From: Flavobacteriaceae bacterium
GTDB taxonomy: Bacteria > Bacteroidota > Bacteroidia > Flavobacteriales > Flavobacteriaceae
NCBI GenBank assembly: GCA_028284005.1
Contig: JANQSO010000007.1
Location: forward strand, 62,001-126,000
Length of the DNA: 64,000 nucleotides
Direction: 5' to 3'
Numbering within the stretch: position 1 is the first letter of the stretch; every line of letters begins with the position of its first letter. The notes beneath the pieces were generated by a model. The model had not been told where the DNA came from. It worked only from the letters and a program-made list of their open reading frames with translations, and did not search any database. Made by a program: the position numbers and the translations under genes. Positions 1 to 8,015 of this stretch are shown here, in pieces.

Positions 1-201
1 ATTAAAGCGCAAAGCAAGGTAACGCCCATTTTGCTGTTAGATGATATTTTTGATAAGTTGGATGAGCAACGGGTAGCACAGCTTATCGCTTTAGTTGATA
101 ATGAGAATTTTGGACAATTGTTCATTAGTGATACGCATGGTGACCGTACAGAAGAAGTAGTAAAAAAAGTACATCAAACTTATAAAATGTTCCTGTTATG
201 A
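1..201 (+). CDS. recF: DNA replication/repair protein RecF, C-terminal end (partial)
   Basis: The reading frame is open from the first base and ends at the TGA at 199-201, so only the last 66 residues are present. They carry the Walker B/D-loop of RecF ([15 protein letters not shown]) followed by the switch-histidine segment ISDTHGDR, both typical of the RecF/SMC type of ABC ATPase. RecF binds gapped DNA and helps load RecA during recombinational repair. The stop overlaps the start of the next gene in an ATGA arrangement, which suggests translational coupling. The identification rests on these motifs and on the DUF721 gene downstream, a usual neighbour of recF. Confidence 0.9.
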   Translation: MKAQSKVTPILLLDDIFDKLDEQRVAQLIALVDNENFGQLFISDTHGDRTEEVVKKVHQTYKMFLL

Positions 202-611
202 GAGTTATCGTTTTTTTGTCTTTATTCGTTCTAATTTCTTGTGGGAGACAAGACCCATCTGTACAGATCGAAAAATTGAATGGGTATTGGGAGATAAAAA
301 GCGTTGCAATGCCAAATGGAGATAAGAGGGATTTTGGTATTAGTACAACTATAGATTTCATTGAAGTAACGGGCGATAGCGGTGTACGCAAAAAGGTAAC
401 TCCAAAACTGGATGGTAGTTTTTTGGTAAACAATTCAGCAGAAAAATTTACTTTAAAAATTGAAGAAGACAGCCTGAGAATGTATTACGAAACCCCTTTT
501 GATAGTTGGAAAGAGACCGTTATGCAAGTAGAAGACAGCTTGCTAAAAGTAAAGAACAGAGATCAAAAAGTATACAACTACAAAAGGTTTAGTACGTTTA
601 ATTTTAATTAA
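198..611 (+). CDS. Small lipoprotein, lipocalin-like
   Basis: This 137-residue protein begins with a short hydrophobic stretch and a lipobox ending at Cys15 (LISC), so it should be a lipoprotein. The rest has the shape of small flavobacterial lipocalin-like lipoproteins: an early [10 protein letters not shown] strand followed by alternating short beta segments. The ATG overlaps the recF stop by four bases, and the DUF721 gene follows after six bases, so the three are probably cotranscribed. The ligand and function are unknown. The lipocalin label is inferred from the overall pattern, not from a decisive motif. Confidence 0.75.
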   Translation: MRVIVFLSLFVLISCGRQDPSVQIEKLNGYWEIKSVAMPNGDKRDFGISTTIDFIEVTGDSGVRKKVTPKLDGSFLVNNSAEKFTLKIEEDSLRMYYETPFDSWKETVMQVEDSLLKVKNRDQKVYNYKRFSTFNFN

Positions 612-617
612 GGTTCC

Positions 618-911
618 ATGGCAAAAAGAGATGGTGAAAATACAATTGGCGATGTGCTCAAGAATTTCATTGAAAAAAACAAGCTTCAAAAGGGCCTGGA
701 TAAGGTTTCGGTAAAAGAAGCCTGGCACACGGTTTTGGGAGATGCTATTGCCAAATATACAACAGATGTGACCCTGGATCGTACTACACTCTACGTACAA
801 TTAAGTTCTTCTGTATTGCGAGAAGAATTGAGCTATGGAAAAGAAAAAATCATTCGGCTGCTCAATGAAGAACTTGGGAAAGAACTGGTAAAAAAGCTGG
901 TCCTTCGCTAA
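618..911 (+). CDS. DUF721 domain protein, DciA-like
   Basis: This 97-residue protein is made of a single DUF721 domain, with the characteristic VKEAWHTVLG segment near residue 33, then LYVQLSSSVLREEL and a C-terminal amphipathic helix. DUF721 defines the DciA family, which in many bacteria lacking DnaC acts in loading the replicative helicase DnaB. Its place next to recF fits a replication role. Full-length proteobacterial DciA is longer, but Bacteroidetes members are commonly about 100 residues. The family call is firm; the helicase-loading role here is inferred from the family. Confidence 0.85.
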   Translation: MAKRDGENTIGDVLKNFIEKNKLQKGLDKVSVKEAWHTVLGDAIAKYTTDVTLDRTTLYVQLSSSVLREELSYGKEKIIRLLNEELGKELVKKLVLR

Positions 912-914
912 TAA

Positions 915-945
915 AAAAGCCACTCGCTAGTAGCAAATGGCTTTT
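915..945 (+). terminator. Intrinsic terminator after the DUF721 gene, possibly bidirectional
   Basis: An 8-bp inverted repeat (AAAAGCCA and TGGCTTTT) encloses a 15-base loop just after the DUF721 stop. It lies between two convergent genes and its flanking A and T runs suit either direction, so it may also stop transcription coming from ndk. Confidence 0.75.
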
Positions 946-967
946 ATATAACTATTTTCAGTTTTCC

Positions 968-1387
968 TTAAAACATCTCTCTTCCCGAAAAATGAAAAGC
1001 GCCTTCGATAGCAGCATTTTCATCACTGTCACTTCCATGAACAGCATTTTCACCTATAGAAGCGGCATATAATTTTCTAATAGTACCTTCGGCAGCTTCG
1101 GCAGGATTGGTAGCACCGATCAAAGTACGGAAATCTTCAACGGCATTATCTTTTTCAAGAATAGCAGCAACAATGGGTCCACGGGTCATATATTCAACCA
1201 ATTCACCAAAAAACGGACGTTCTTTATGAATCTCATAAAATTTCTTTGCGTCGGCGGTTGTCATTTGAGTTAGCTTCATGGCAACGATTCTAAAACCGGA
1301 AGCTGTAATTTTTTCAAGAATTGCACCAATATGTCCTTTTTCAACACTATCGGGCTTTAACATTGTAAACGTTCTATTTGTTCTCAT
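968..1387 (-). CDS. ndk: Nucleoside-diphosphate kinase
   Basis: This is a full-length 139-residue NDP kinase, which transfers the gamma-phosphate of ATP to nucleoside diphosphates through a phospho-histidine. The N-terminal [10 protein letters not shown] strand, the [11 protein letters not shown] region and the active-site NAVHGSDS motif with His117 are all visible. It is transcribed towards the DUF721 gene and shares the terminator region with it. About 64 bases separate its start from the end of the PhoD-like gene upstream. Confidence 0.97.
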   Translation of the reverse strand: MRTNRTFTMLKPDSVEKGHIGAILEKITASGFRIVAMKLTQMTTADAKKFYEIHKERPFFGELVEYMTRGPIVAAILEKDNAVEDFRTLIGATNPAEAAEGTIRKLYAASIGENAVHGSDSDENAAIEGAFHFSGREMF

Positions 1388-1451
1388 AGGGTTTTTAAAT
1401 TTTGGGCAAAAATACGCTTTTAGATGTCAAAAACAAGGTGTTAACCATAGT

Positions 1452-2507
1452 TTAATATTGTTGTTCAAATTCTCCCAAGATCTTATTTTCCAGGCCCCGT
1501 ATTTTCATCCTTACTTTCTTTTGATCAAAATCAAACTGTAAGACACCAAAATTTAGGTCTTTTACCAATTTGCCTATGCGGTACCTGTTAGGGTCATCCG
1601 GACTATCCGGAAAAGTATGTGTCAACCCGCTTGTAGTAAAATCTATTAGTTTATAATCTAATCCCGGAACCGTTGTCACAGAAAATTCAGCTGAATGCCT
1701 GTCTCCACTAAGAAATAATATATTTCTCGCCTTAGCACTTTTCAATAATTGGTACATCTTAGACACTTCAGAAGGGTGATTTCCCCATTTTTCCCATCCA
1801 TGCTCATCTGCCAGAAACTGAATACTGCTAACAATAATAGTAAAATCGGTACTATCATCCTGTAATTCGTTTTCAAGCCATTCCCATTGAACCGCTCCTA
1901 AAATACTCCCGCCTTCGTTTTCATTCCAGGGATCATATCGCCTCCCTTCTACAGTGCTTTTGTGAAGAGAATCGCGAAAAAAACGAGTATCCAGAAGTAT
2001 CACCTTTACGCCTCCTTTATCTGTAGCATATTTTTTTGAATAGTAAATTCCTTTCTGTTCTCTTAAAGGATCATTTCCCGGAAATTTCAGAAAATCCAGA
2101 AACAGTTGTTGCGCTTCTTCCTTTTTTTCCCATTCGACTCCGGCATCGTTCTTTCCATAGTCGTGATCATCCCAGGTACCGATAACAGTTGTAGACTCTG
2201 CTAACAGACTATAATCCGGATTCGCAAGGACCTTATTGTAATCTGACCTCATTTTCTCCATATCATCCGTATCTGCATAAATATTATCCCCTCCCCAGAT
2301 GAACAGGTCGGGATTATTTTCTAAAATGGGTTTCCAAAGGGGTTGCTCCCGGTCCTGGTCATTACAACTGGCAAATACAATTGTAAAGTCACTTTTTTCT
2401 TCAGAAGAAACCGATGTATGTGTAATGGTTTCCGAAAGTACTTCTTTTTTATCCTGTTTACAGGAAGCTAAAATTGCTATAGCAATAAATAAAACAATTC
2501 TTTTCAT
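1452..2507 (-). CDS. PhoD-like metallophosphatase, lipoprotein
   Basis: This 351-residue protein has a lipobox ending at Cys16 (LASC) and a PhoD-type metallophosphatase domain over most of its length. Visible metal-site motifs are FASCND near residue 45, GGDNIYAD near 72, WDDHDYGKND near 111 and SGDRHSAE near 268. PhoD enzymes are calcium- and iron-dependent phosphodiesterases/alkaline phosphatases, so a phosphate-scavenging role at the cell envelope is likely. The substrate cannot be read from sequence. It is shorter than classical PhoD and lacks the N-terminal PhoD domain, as is usual for flavobacterial relatives. Confidence 0.88.
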   Translation of the reverse strand: MKRIVLFIAIAILASCKQDKKEVLSETITHTSVSSEEKSDFTIVFASCNDQDREQPLWKPILENNPDLFIWGGDNIYADTDDMEKMRSDYNKVLANPDYSLLAESTTVIGTWDDHDYGKNDAGVEWEKKEEAQQLFLDFLKFPGNDPLREQKGIYYSKKYATDKGGVKVILLDTRFFRDSLHKSTVEGRRYDPWNENEGGSILGAVQWEWLENELQDDSTDFTIIVSSIQFLADEHGWEKWGNHPSEVSKMYQLLKSAKARNILFLSGDRHSAEFSVTTVPGLDYKLIDFTTSGLTHTFPDSPDDPNRYRIGKLVKDLNFGVLQFDFDQKKVRMKIRGLENKILGEFEQQY

Positions 2508-2571
2508 TTAGATATGTGTTAAGGTACTCCAAAAGTAAGCAATCAAATATTACTTAAAAATTAATAAATCG

Positions 2572-2579
2572 TATCTTCG
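2572..2579 (+). promoter_or_regulatory. Candidate -7 element for the nrnA-like gene
   Basis: TATCTTCG matches the Bacteroidetes -7 consensus TAnnTTTG at all but one position and ends five bases before the ATG at 2585. Transcription would begin at or very near the start codon, giving a leaderless or nearly leaderless mRNA. No clear -33 element was seen. Confidence 0.45.
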
Positions 2580-2584
2580 CCCCT

Positions 2585-3607
2585 ATGAATTCAGAAACTA
2601 CAGCAATAGTAAAAAGATTACTTGATTCACCTAAAAATATTGTGGTAACAGGTCACAAAAATCCTGACGGTGATGCTGTGGGTTCCTGCCTTGGAATGTC
2701 ATACTTTCTCAATAGCCTGGGTCATAAGGCAAATGTGATCATGCCAAATGATTTTCCCGACTTTTTAAAATGGATCCCCGGCTGTGCAGAAATAGTAGTT
2801 CACGAACAGAATGTAGAAAAAAGCCTCGAATTAATTAGTGCTGCGGATATTGTTTTTACATTGGATTTCAACAGCCTGGCCAGAACAGGAGATCTGCAAA
2901 AATATCTTGAAGAAAGCAATGCAGATTTTGTAATGATAGATCATCACCAGGCTCCGGATAACTACGCCGTAGCAATGTATAGCGATGTCACTATGAGTTC
3001 CACTTCAGAAATGGTATATCATTTTATGGATGCTTTGGGAAAATTGGAAGTAATTTCTACTGAAATCGCCACTCAATTGTATACCGGTATAATGACCGAT
3101 ACAGGGTCTTTCAGATTTCCGGCTACTACCGCTACCACACACAGAGTGATCGCCCATTTAATTGAAGCAGGTGCCAAAAGTGCGACCATTCATCAAAAAG
3201 TGTATGATACCAATAGCTGGGACCGTATGAAATTATTGGGAGTAGCTCTTAAAAACCTCAATATCCTTCCGGAATACCATACCGCATATATTTCGCTTAC
3301 ACAAAAAGAACTGGACACCCATAATTTTAAGAAAGGAGATACCGAGGGGTTCGTAAACTATGCGCTTTCGGTAAAAGGTGTTAAGTTCGCTGTTATTTTT
3401 ATAGAAAATAAACAGGAAAATATCGTGAAGATATCATTTAGGAGTAAAGGAGGTTTTTCAGTAAATGATTTTGCCAGAAATCACTACAATGGCGGGGGGC
3501 ATATAAATGCAGCGGGAGGAAGAAGTTCAAAATCACTCTCTGAAACAATTACTGAATTTATTACTATCTTGCCTAGCTATAAAAAAGAATTATCCCATGT
3601 TTCGTAA
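2585..3607 (+). CDS. nrnA: DHH/DHHA1 phosphoesterase, NrnA-type (nanoRNase / pAp phosphatase)
   Basis: This 340-residue protein has the two-domain DHH-DHHA1 layout of NrnA, which degrades very short RNAs and dephosphorylates 3'-phosphoadenosine 5'-phosphate. The metal-binding motifs are GHKNPDGDAVGS at about residues 23-34, the DFNSLARTG segment near 94, MIDHHQ near 118 and the later DTGSFRF motif. The C-terminal substrate loop GGGHINAAGG is intact. Its stop overlaps the gldI start by 11 bases, so the two are probably cotranslated. Which of the two NrnA activities dominates cannot be told from sequence. Confidence 0.9.
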   Translation: MNSETTAIVKRLLDSPKNIVVTGHKNPDGDAVGSCLGMSYFLNSLGHKANVIMPNDFPDFLKWIPGCAEIVVHEQNVEKSLELISAADIVFTLDFNSLARTGDLQKYLEESNADFVMIDHHQAPDNYAVAMYSDVTMSSTSEMVYHFMDALGKLEVISTEIATQLYTGIMTDTGSFRFPATTATTHRVIAHLIEAGAKSATIHQKVYDTNSWDRMKLLGVALKNLNILPEYHTAYISLTQKELDTHNFKKGDTEGFVNYALSVKGVKFAVIFIENKQENIVKISFRSKGGFSVNDFARNHYNGGGHINAAGGRSSKSLSETITEFITILPSYKKELSHVS

Positions 3608-4151
3608 TATAAGTTGTCTCTTTATATTCATTCTAGTACTTGCTTCATGTAAAAGTCCGGAAGCAAGAAGGCCTTTGCAGAGAACTTCGGGTACGTTTAT
3701 TAAAGAATCTGCAGAACGAAACAAAAAGATATATCAAAAGGAAGAAGCGCGAATTGCCGAGTTAATGAACGCGAATCCGCAGAATGATTACATCGCTTCA
3801 GAAAATGGGTTCTGGTACTATTACAATATAAAAGACAGCCTCATCACACAAATGCCCGTATTTGGTGACGAGGTAACATTCACCTATAATGTTAAAGACT
3901 TAGATGGCAAAACCATTATTTCGGAAGCGGAAAACGGTTTACAAGCATATAAAGTAGACCAGAGCAATCAAGAATTGATCTCAGGAATACGAGATGGCAT
4001 TAAATTAATGAAAGAAGGAGAACAGGTAACTTTTCTTTTCCCATCCTACAAAGCATATGGATACTACGGTATTGAAAACAAACTGGGAACAAATATTCCA
4101 ATTCAAAGTACAGTAACTTTAAAATCAATAGAACAATCACAAGAAAATTAA
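3597..4151 (+). CDS. gldI: Gliding motility lipoprotein GldI, FKBP-type
   Basis: The chosen ATG at 3597 gives a 184-residue protein with an immediate lipoprotein signal (LASC, Cys18). An upstream in-frame ATG at 3507 would put 30 non-signal residues in front of it. The C-terminal half is an FKBP-type fold: FGDEVTFTYNV, LISGIRDGIKLMKEGE and FPSYKAYGYYG. GldI of Flavobacterium johnsoniae is a lipoprotein with the same layout and is required for gliding, probably as a folding helper for gliding/T9SS envelope proteins. The neighbouring second isomerase supports a periplasmic folding role. Whether this organism glides is not shown by one gene. Confidence 0.88.
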   Translation: MFRNISCLFIFILVLASCKSPEARRPLQRTSGTFIKESAERNKKIYQKEEARIAELMNANPQNDYIASENGFWYYYNIKDSLITQMPVFGDEVTFTYNVKDLDGKTIISEAENGLQAYKVDQSNQELISGIRDGIKLMKEGEQVTFLFPSYKAYGYYGIENKLGTNIPIQSTVTLKSIEQSQEN

Positions 4152-4159
4152 TTAGAACT

Positions 4160-5266
4160 ATGAAGAAACTAACGCTGTTATTTTTATTATTATCCTTGTC
4201 ATTTGCTGCTTGCGAGGACAAATATCCAGATCTGGGAGACGGGATCTATGCAGAATTTATCACTAATAAAGGAACATTTGTAGCTAAACTATACAATGAA
4301 GCTACTCCATTAACGGTTTCCAATTTTGTTGCCCTGGCAGAAGGCAATAACACTTTGGTAGATTCTACATATAAAGGAAAGAAGTTTTTCAACGGACTTA
4401 CATTTCATCGTGTTATAAAAGACTTTATGATCCAGGGGGGTGATCCAAAAGGAGATGGTAGTGGAAACCCGGGTTATCGTTTTCCGGATGAATTTGTAGA
4501 TAGCTTAAAGCACAGCAAAAAAGGGATTTTGTCCATGGCCAATTCGGGCCCGGGAACTAACGGAAGTCAGTTTTTTGTCACTTTAAAAGAAACTCCCTGG
4601 TTAGATGGTAAGCATACGGTTTTCGGAGAGATCGTATTGGGCCAGGAAATTGTTGATTCCATTGGTGCAGTAGAAACTACAAAGCCAACTGATAAACCTG
4701 TTGATCCTGTTATCATGCAGGAAGTGAATATTATTAATAAAGGCAATTCAAAACTGAGTTCTTTTACTGAAGAGATGGAAAAGATCGAAACAGAAAAGAA
4801 AGAAAGAGAAGAACGTGTAAACAAAGTTGCTGCAGACCAAGCAATTGAGTTTAGTTCTTTAGCTGAAGAGGCCGAAGAATTACCTTCCGGATTAAAGATA
4901 TACTGGAACCATAAAGGAAAAGGAATGAGGCCTGCTGAAGGAAGCAAAGTGAAAATGAATTATGCAGGTTACTTCCCTAACGGTAAACTATTCGACTCGA
5001 ATATAGTAGAAGTTGCCGAAAAATATGAAACCGTAGATCCGGCGAGATTGGCAGCCGGCCAATACAGCCCGGTTGGAACGGATTATAGTAAAGATGCCCG
5101 TTTGATACCAGGCTTTAGAGAAGGATTATTGCAAATGAGCCTTGGAGACAAAGTAACATTGTTCATCCCATCTCATTTAGGATACGGTGAACGAGGTTAT
5201 CCACCTGCAATTCCACCTAATAGTGATTTGGTATTCGAATTGCAATTAGTTGATATAGCCGAGTAA
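4160..5266 (+). CDS. Cyclophilin-FKBP fusion peptidyl-prolyl isomerase, lipoprotein
   Basis: This 368-residue protein fuses two unrelated prolyl isomerase folds. After a lipobox ending at Cys18 (FAAC), residues about 27-195 form a cyclophilin domain with FHRVIKDFMIQGGDP, GPGTNGSQFF and LDGKHTVFG. A charged helical linker follows (about 200-250, rich in Glu and Lys). Residues about 255-368 form an FKBP domain with VKMNYAGYFPNGKLFDSN, LIPGFREGLLQMSLGDK and PSHLGYGERGYPPAIPPNSDL. The gene follows gldI by eight bases and ends at a strong terminator, so the two isomerase genes are likely one unit with the nrnA-like gene. It probably assists folding in the periplasm. Confidence 0.92.
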   Translation: MKKLTLLFLLLSLSFAACEDKYPDLGDGIYAEFITNKGTFVAKLYNEATPLTVSNFVALAEGNNTLVDSTYKGKKFFNGLTFHRVIKDFMIQGGDPKGDGSGNPGYRFPDEFVDSLKHSKKGILSMANSGPGTNGSQFFVTLKETPWLDGKHTVFGEIVLGQEIVDSIGAVETTKPTDKPVDPVIMQEVNIINKGNSKLSSFTEEMEKIETEKKEREERVNKVAADQAIEFSSLAEEAEELPSGLKIYWNHKGKGMRPAEGSKVKMNYAGYFPNGKLFDSNIVEVAEKYETVDPARLAAGQYSPVGTDYSKDARLIPGFREGLLQMSLGDKVTLFIPSHLGYGERGYPPAIPPNSDLVFELQLVDIAE

Positions 5267-5283
5267 ATAAAAGTCTATAATTT

Positions 5284-5316
5284 AAAAAAGCCGCTTGAAA
5301 TTCAAGCGGCTTTTTT
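5284..5316. terminator. Strong bidirectional terminator
   Basis: A perfect 16-bp inverted repeat (AAAAAAGCCGCTTGAA and its complement) lies between two convergent genes, 17 bases after the isomerase stop and a few bases before the pepD stop. GC-rich core with A and T tracts on both sides serves both strands. Confidence 0.92.
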
Positions 5317-5321
5317 AATTC

Positions 5322-6779
5322 TTATTTTTTTGGAATGTTCTTTAATATTTCCAATACAAACTCCCAGTATTTTTGAGTGGAAGAAATACTGGCCCGCTCG
5401 TCCGGAGAATGAGCACCTTTGATCGTTGGCCCAAAAGAGATCATATCCATTTCCGGATAATTTTGCCCCAATATTCCACACTCCAAACCTGCATGGCATG
5501 CGGCTACATTTGCTTTTTTGCCATTCATTTTAGTGTAAATAGAATCCAAAACTTCCAGGATCGGGCTATCCATGTTGGGCGCCCAGCCCGGATAAGATCC
5601 GGAAAAGGTAACATCACAACCACCCAGCTCAAAAACTGCTTTCAATGCATTTGCCATGTCTTCTTTTGAAGACGCTACAGAAGAACGCGTTAGGCACTCG
5701 ATCTTTATATTTCCATTCTCTGCTGTAACCTTGGCAATATTATTGGACGTTTCCACCAGGTCTTCTATAGCAGGGCTCATTCTGTAAACACCGTTATGAG
5801 CTCCATAAACCGAATTAATGAACATTGTTTGGTCCTTAGTATCCATTACCTTTTCTGAAGAAGCAGAAGCTTTTTCTACAGTAATACTAAAATCAGGTTC
5901 CAGTATTTTATATTCGGCAGAAATTTCTGCAGTTATCTTTTTTAATTCTGAAAGAAATACATCTTCATTCACAGAAGGTACCACAACAGTGGCTACACTT
6001 TCTCTCGGAATAGCATTTCTAAGGCTTCCACCATGTAATTCTGCAATATGCATGACATCTTTGGTAGCATATAGCAAACGGTTCATCATTTTATTGGCAT
6101 TGCCTAATCCCTTGATGATATCCATTCCGCTATGCCCTCCCTGGAGTCCTTTTACTGTAATCGTATATGTTTTGGAATTTGCAGGAGTATTCACTTGCGT
6201 ATAACTTCGGGTAGCAGTGACATCGACTCCGCCTGCGCAGCCTACTCCAATTTCATCATCTTCTTCCGTATCCAGGTTTAATAAAATATCGCCTTTTAAA
6301 ACACCTCCCTTTAGCCCCATTGCACCTGTCATTCCTGTTTCTTCATCGATAGTAAATAAGGCTTCTAAAGCAGGATGCGCTATGGATTTGCTCTCTAAAA
6401 TTGCCATAATGGTCGCTACACCCAATCCGTTATCTGCACCCAATGTAGTTCCCCGGGCTCTTACCCAATCATTATCAACATACATTTCAATTCCCTGTGT
6501 GTCAAAATTGAAATCGGTATCATTGTTCTTTTGGTGCACCATATCAAGATGAGACTGCATTACTACAGCTTTTCGGTCTTCCATCCCTGCTGTAGCCGGC
6601 TTACGGATGATCACATTTCCAACTTCGTCTTCGATGGTTTCCAATCCCAGCCGTTGCCCGAAATCTTTCATAAATGCAATTACGCGTTCTTCCTTTTTTG
6701 AAGGTCTTGGCACTGCATTCAAATCGGCAAAATTATTCCAAACAACTTTAGGTTCAAGGTTTCTTATAACTTCGTTCAT
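5322..6779 (-). CDS. pepD: Aminoacyl-histidine dipeptidase (PepD, M20 family)
   Basis: This 485-residue protein matches the usual PepD length. It is a zinc-dependent cytosolic dipeptidase that cleaves Xaa-His and other unspecific dipeptides. Metal and catalytic residues are visible: SHLDM (His77, Asp79), GADNG (Asp116) and DEETG (Glu146-Glu147). The GGHSGMDI lid-domain motif lies near residue 215 and the C-terminal KGAHSPDE contains the last metal histidine. No signal peptide is present. It stands alone, converging on the isomerase operon at the terminator at 5284-5316. Confidence 0.93.
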   Translation of the reverse strand: MNEVIRNLEPKVVWNNFADLNAVPRPSKKEERVIAFMKDFGQRLGLETIEDEVGNVIIRKPATAGMEDRKAVVMQSHLDMVHQKNNDTDFNFDTQGIEMYVDNDWVRARGTTLGADNGLGVATIMAILESKSIAHPALEALFTIDEETGMTGAMGLKGGVLKGDILLNLDTEEDDEIGVGCAGGVDVTATRSYTQVNTPANSKTYTITVKGLQGGHSGMDIIKGLGNANKMMNRLLYATKDVMHIAELHGGSLRNAIPRESVATVVVPSVNEDVFLSELKKITAEISAEYKILEPDFSITVEKASASSEKVMDTKDQTMFINSVYGAHNGVYRMSPAIEDLVETSNNIAKVTAENGNIKIECLTRSSVASSKEDMANALKAVFELGGCDVTFSGSYPGWAPNMDSPILEVLDSIYTKMNGKKANVAACHAGLECGILGQNYPEMDMISFGPTIKGAHSPDERASISSTQKYWEFVLEILKNIPKK

Positions 6780-6832
6780 TTTAAGTTTTTTTCTAAGTCA
6801 CAAAATTACTGTTTTAACACACGTATAAAAAT

Positions 6833-6862
6833 TATGTAGTAAAAGATTTCTTTGTAAGTTTG
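6833..6862 (+). promoter_or_regulatory. Candidate promoter for the DUF3810 gene
   Basis: TAAGTTTG at 6855-6862 is a full match to the Bacteroidetes -7 consensus TAnnTTTG, with TATG 18 bases upstream as a partial -33 TTTG. The -7 element ends four bases before the ATG at 6867, so the transcript should be leaderless or nearly so. Confidence 0.55.
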
Positions 6863-6866
6863 AGAT

Positions 6867-7934
6867 ATGCAAAGAAGAACCCGTCTCATCCTTACTTTTT
6901 TATTACCGCTTCAAATTATTGTCCTGCAAATTCTGAAAAATTTCCCCGAATTTGTAGAGACCTATTACAGCCGGGGCCTATATCCTGTATTGTCTAAAAT
7001 ATCACGTTACCTATTTGGATGGATTCCTTTTTCACTAGGCGATATATTCTATCTGCTCATTGCGGTTCTGGCATTGCGTTGGTTGTATAAAAACTTCTAT
7101 CGTCTATGGAGGCAACCTGTTTGGTTTTTTGTAGATATTACCGCTACGCTTTCCATAGTATATTTTATGTTCAACCTTCTTTGGGGTTTCAATTACTATC
7201 GGGTTCCGTTACATACATCTCTCAAATTGCAAAGTGATTATACAACAGAAGAACTTATAAGTACTACTGAGAGGTTAATTGTAAAATCTAATGAAATGCA
7301 TCGTCAATTGGGTTATAATGATACCATAAAGATTGACCTTCCTTATACTCAAAAAGAGGTTTTCAAAAAATCTATCGATGGCTATCAGAATTTGGAAAAA
7401 GAGTTTCCCAGTTTGGAATATTCACCCCGAAGTATTAAAAAAAGTGGTTGGAGTTTAGGACTAACTTACATGGGATATAGTGGATATTACAATCCTTTTT
7501 CAGGAGAAGCCCAAGTCAATAATTTAATTAAAACCTACAAGTTTCCGGTAGTAAGTTGCCATGAGGAGGCGCACCAAATAGGTTATGCACGTGAAAATGA
7601 AGCAAATTTCATTGCTACACTGGCGACACTTCATAATGAAGATCCTTATATACAATATTCGGGATATATTTTTGCGCTCCGCTATTGTGTTAATGAAATT
7701 GCACGAAGAGATATTGATAAATACCATGAGCTAATAGAAACGGTGAATCCCGGAATACTTAAAAGTTATAAGGAAATGCGTGATTTTTGGGCGAGCTACC
7801 AAAATCCCTTTGAAACCTTGTCCAAGAGCTTTTGGGATCAGTTTTTAAAGGCGAACAATCAATCCAAAGGAATTATGAGCTACAGCTATATGGTTGCTTT
7901 GGTGGTTAACTACTTTGAGGACAAACCCTTTTAA
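6867..7934 (+). CDS. DUF3810 membrane protein with an HEXXH motif
   Basis: This 355-residue protein has hydrophobic segments at about residues 7-22, 55-72 and 89-108, then a long soluble part. His232-Glu-Glu-Ala-His236 forms a zincin-type HEXXH motif followed by ENEANF, a possible third-ligand glutamate, so a membrane-anchored metalloprotease is plausible. The family (DUF3810) is common in Flavobacteria and has no established function that I know of. It begins near a full-consensus promoter and stands alone. The protease idea is inferred from the motif alone. Confidence 0.85.
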   Translation: MQRRTRLILTFLLPLQIIVLQILKNFPEFVETYYSRGLYPVLSKISRYLFGWIPFSLGDIFYLLIAVLALRWLYKNFYRLWRQPVWFFVDITATLSIVYFMFNLLWGFNYYRVPLHTSLKLQSDYTTEELISTTERLIVKSNEMHRQLGYNDTIKIDLPYTQKEVFKKSIDGYQNLEKEFPSLEYSPRSIKKSGWSLGLTYMGYSGYYNPFSGEAQVNNLIKTYKFPVVSCHEEAHQIGYARENEANFIATLATLHNEDPYIQYSGYIFALRYCVNEIARRDIDKYHELIETVNPGILKSYKEMRDFWASYQNPFETLSKSFWDQFLKANNQSKGIMSYSYMVALVVNYFEDKPF

Positions 7935-7959
7935 GTGTTAAACTTTTCTACACTTTTTT
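7933..7959 (+). terminator. Weak candidate terminator after the DUF3810 gene
   Basis: AAGTGT and ACACTT form a six-base stem with an 11-base loop, followed by a run of T. The stem overlaps the stop codon and is AT-rich, so it is only a candidate. Confidence 0.35.
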
Positions 7960-8015
7960 GCCAACTTACTTTCCATCCCTATCTTTAGGATTCTTTTTTA
8001 AATACTAACAACCAA

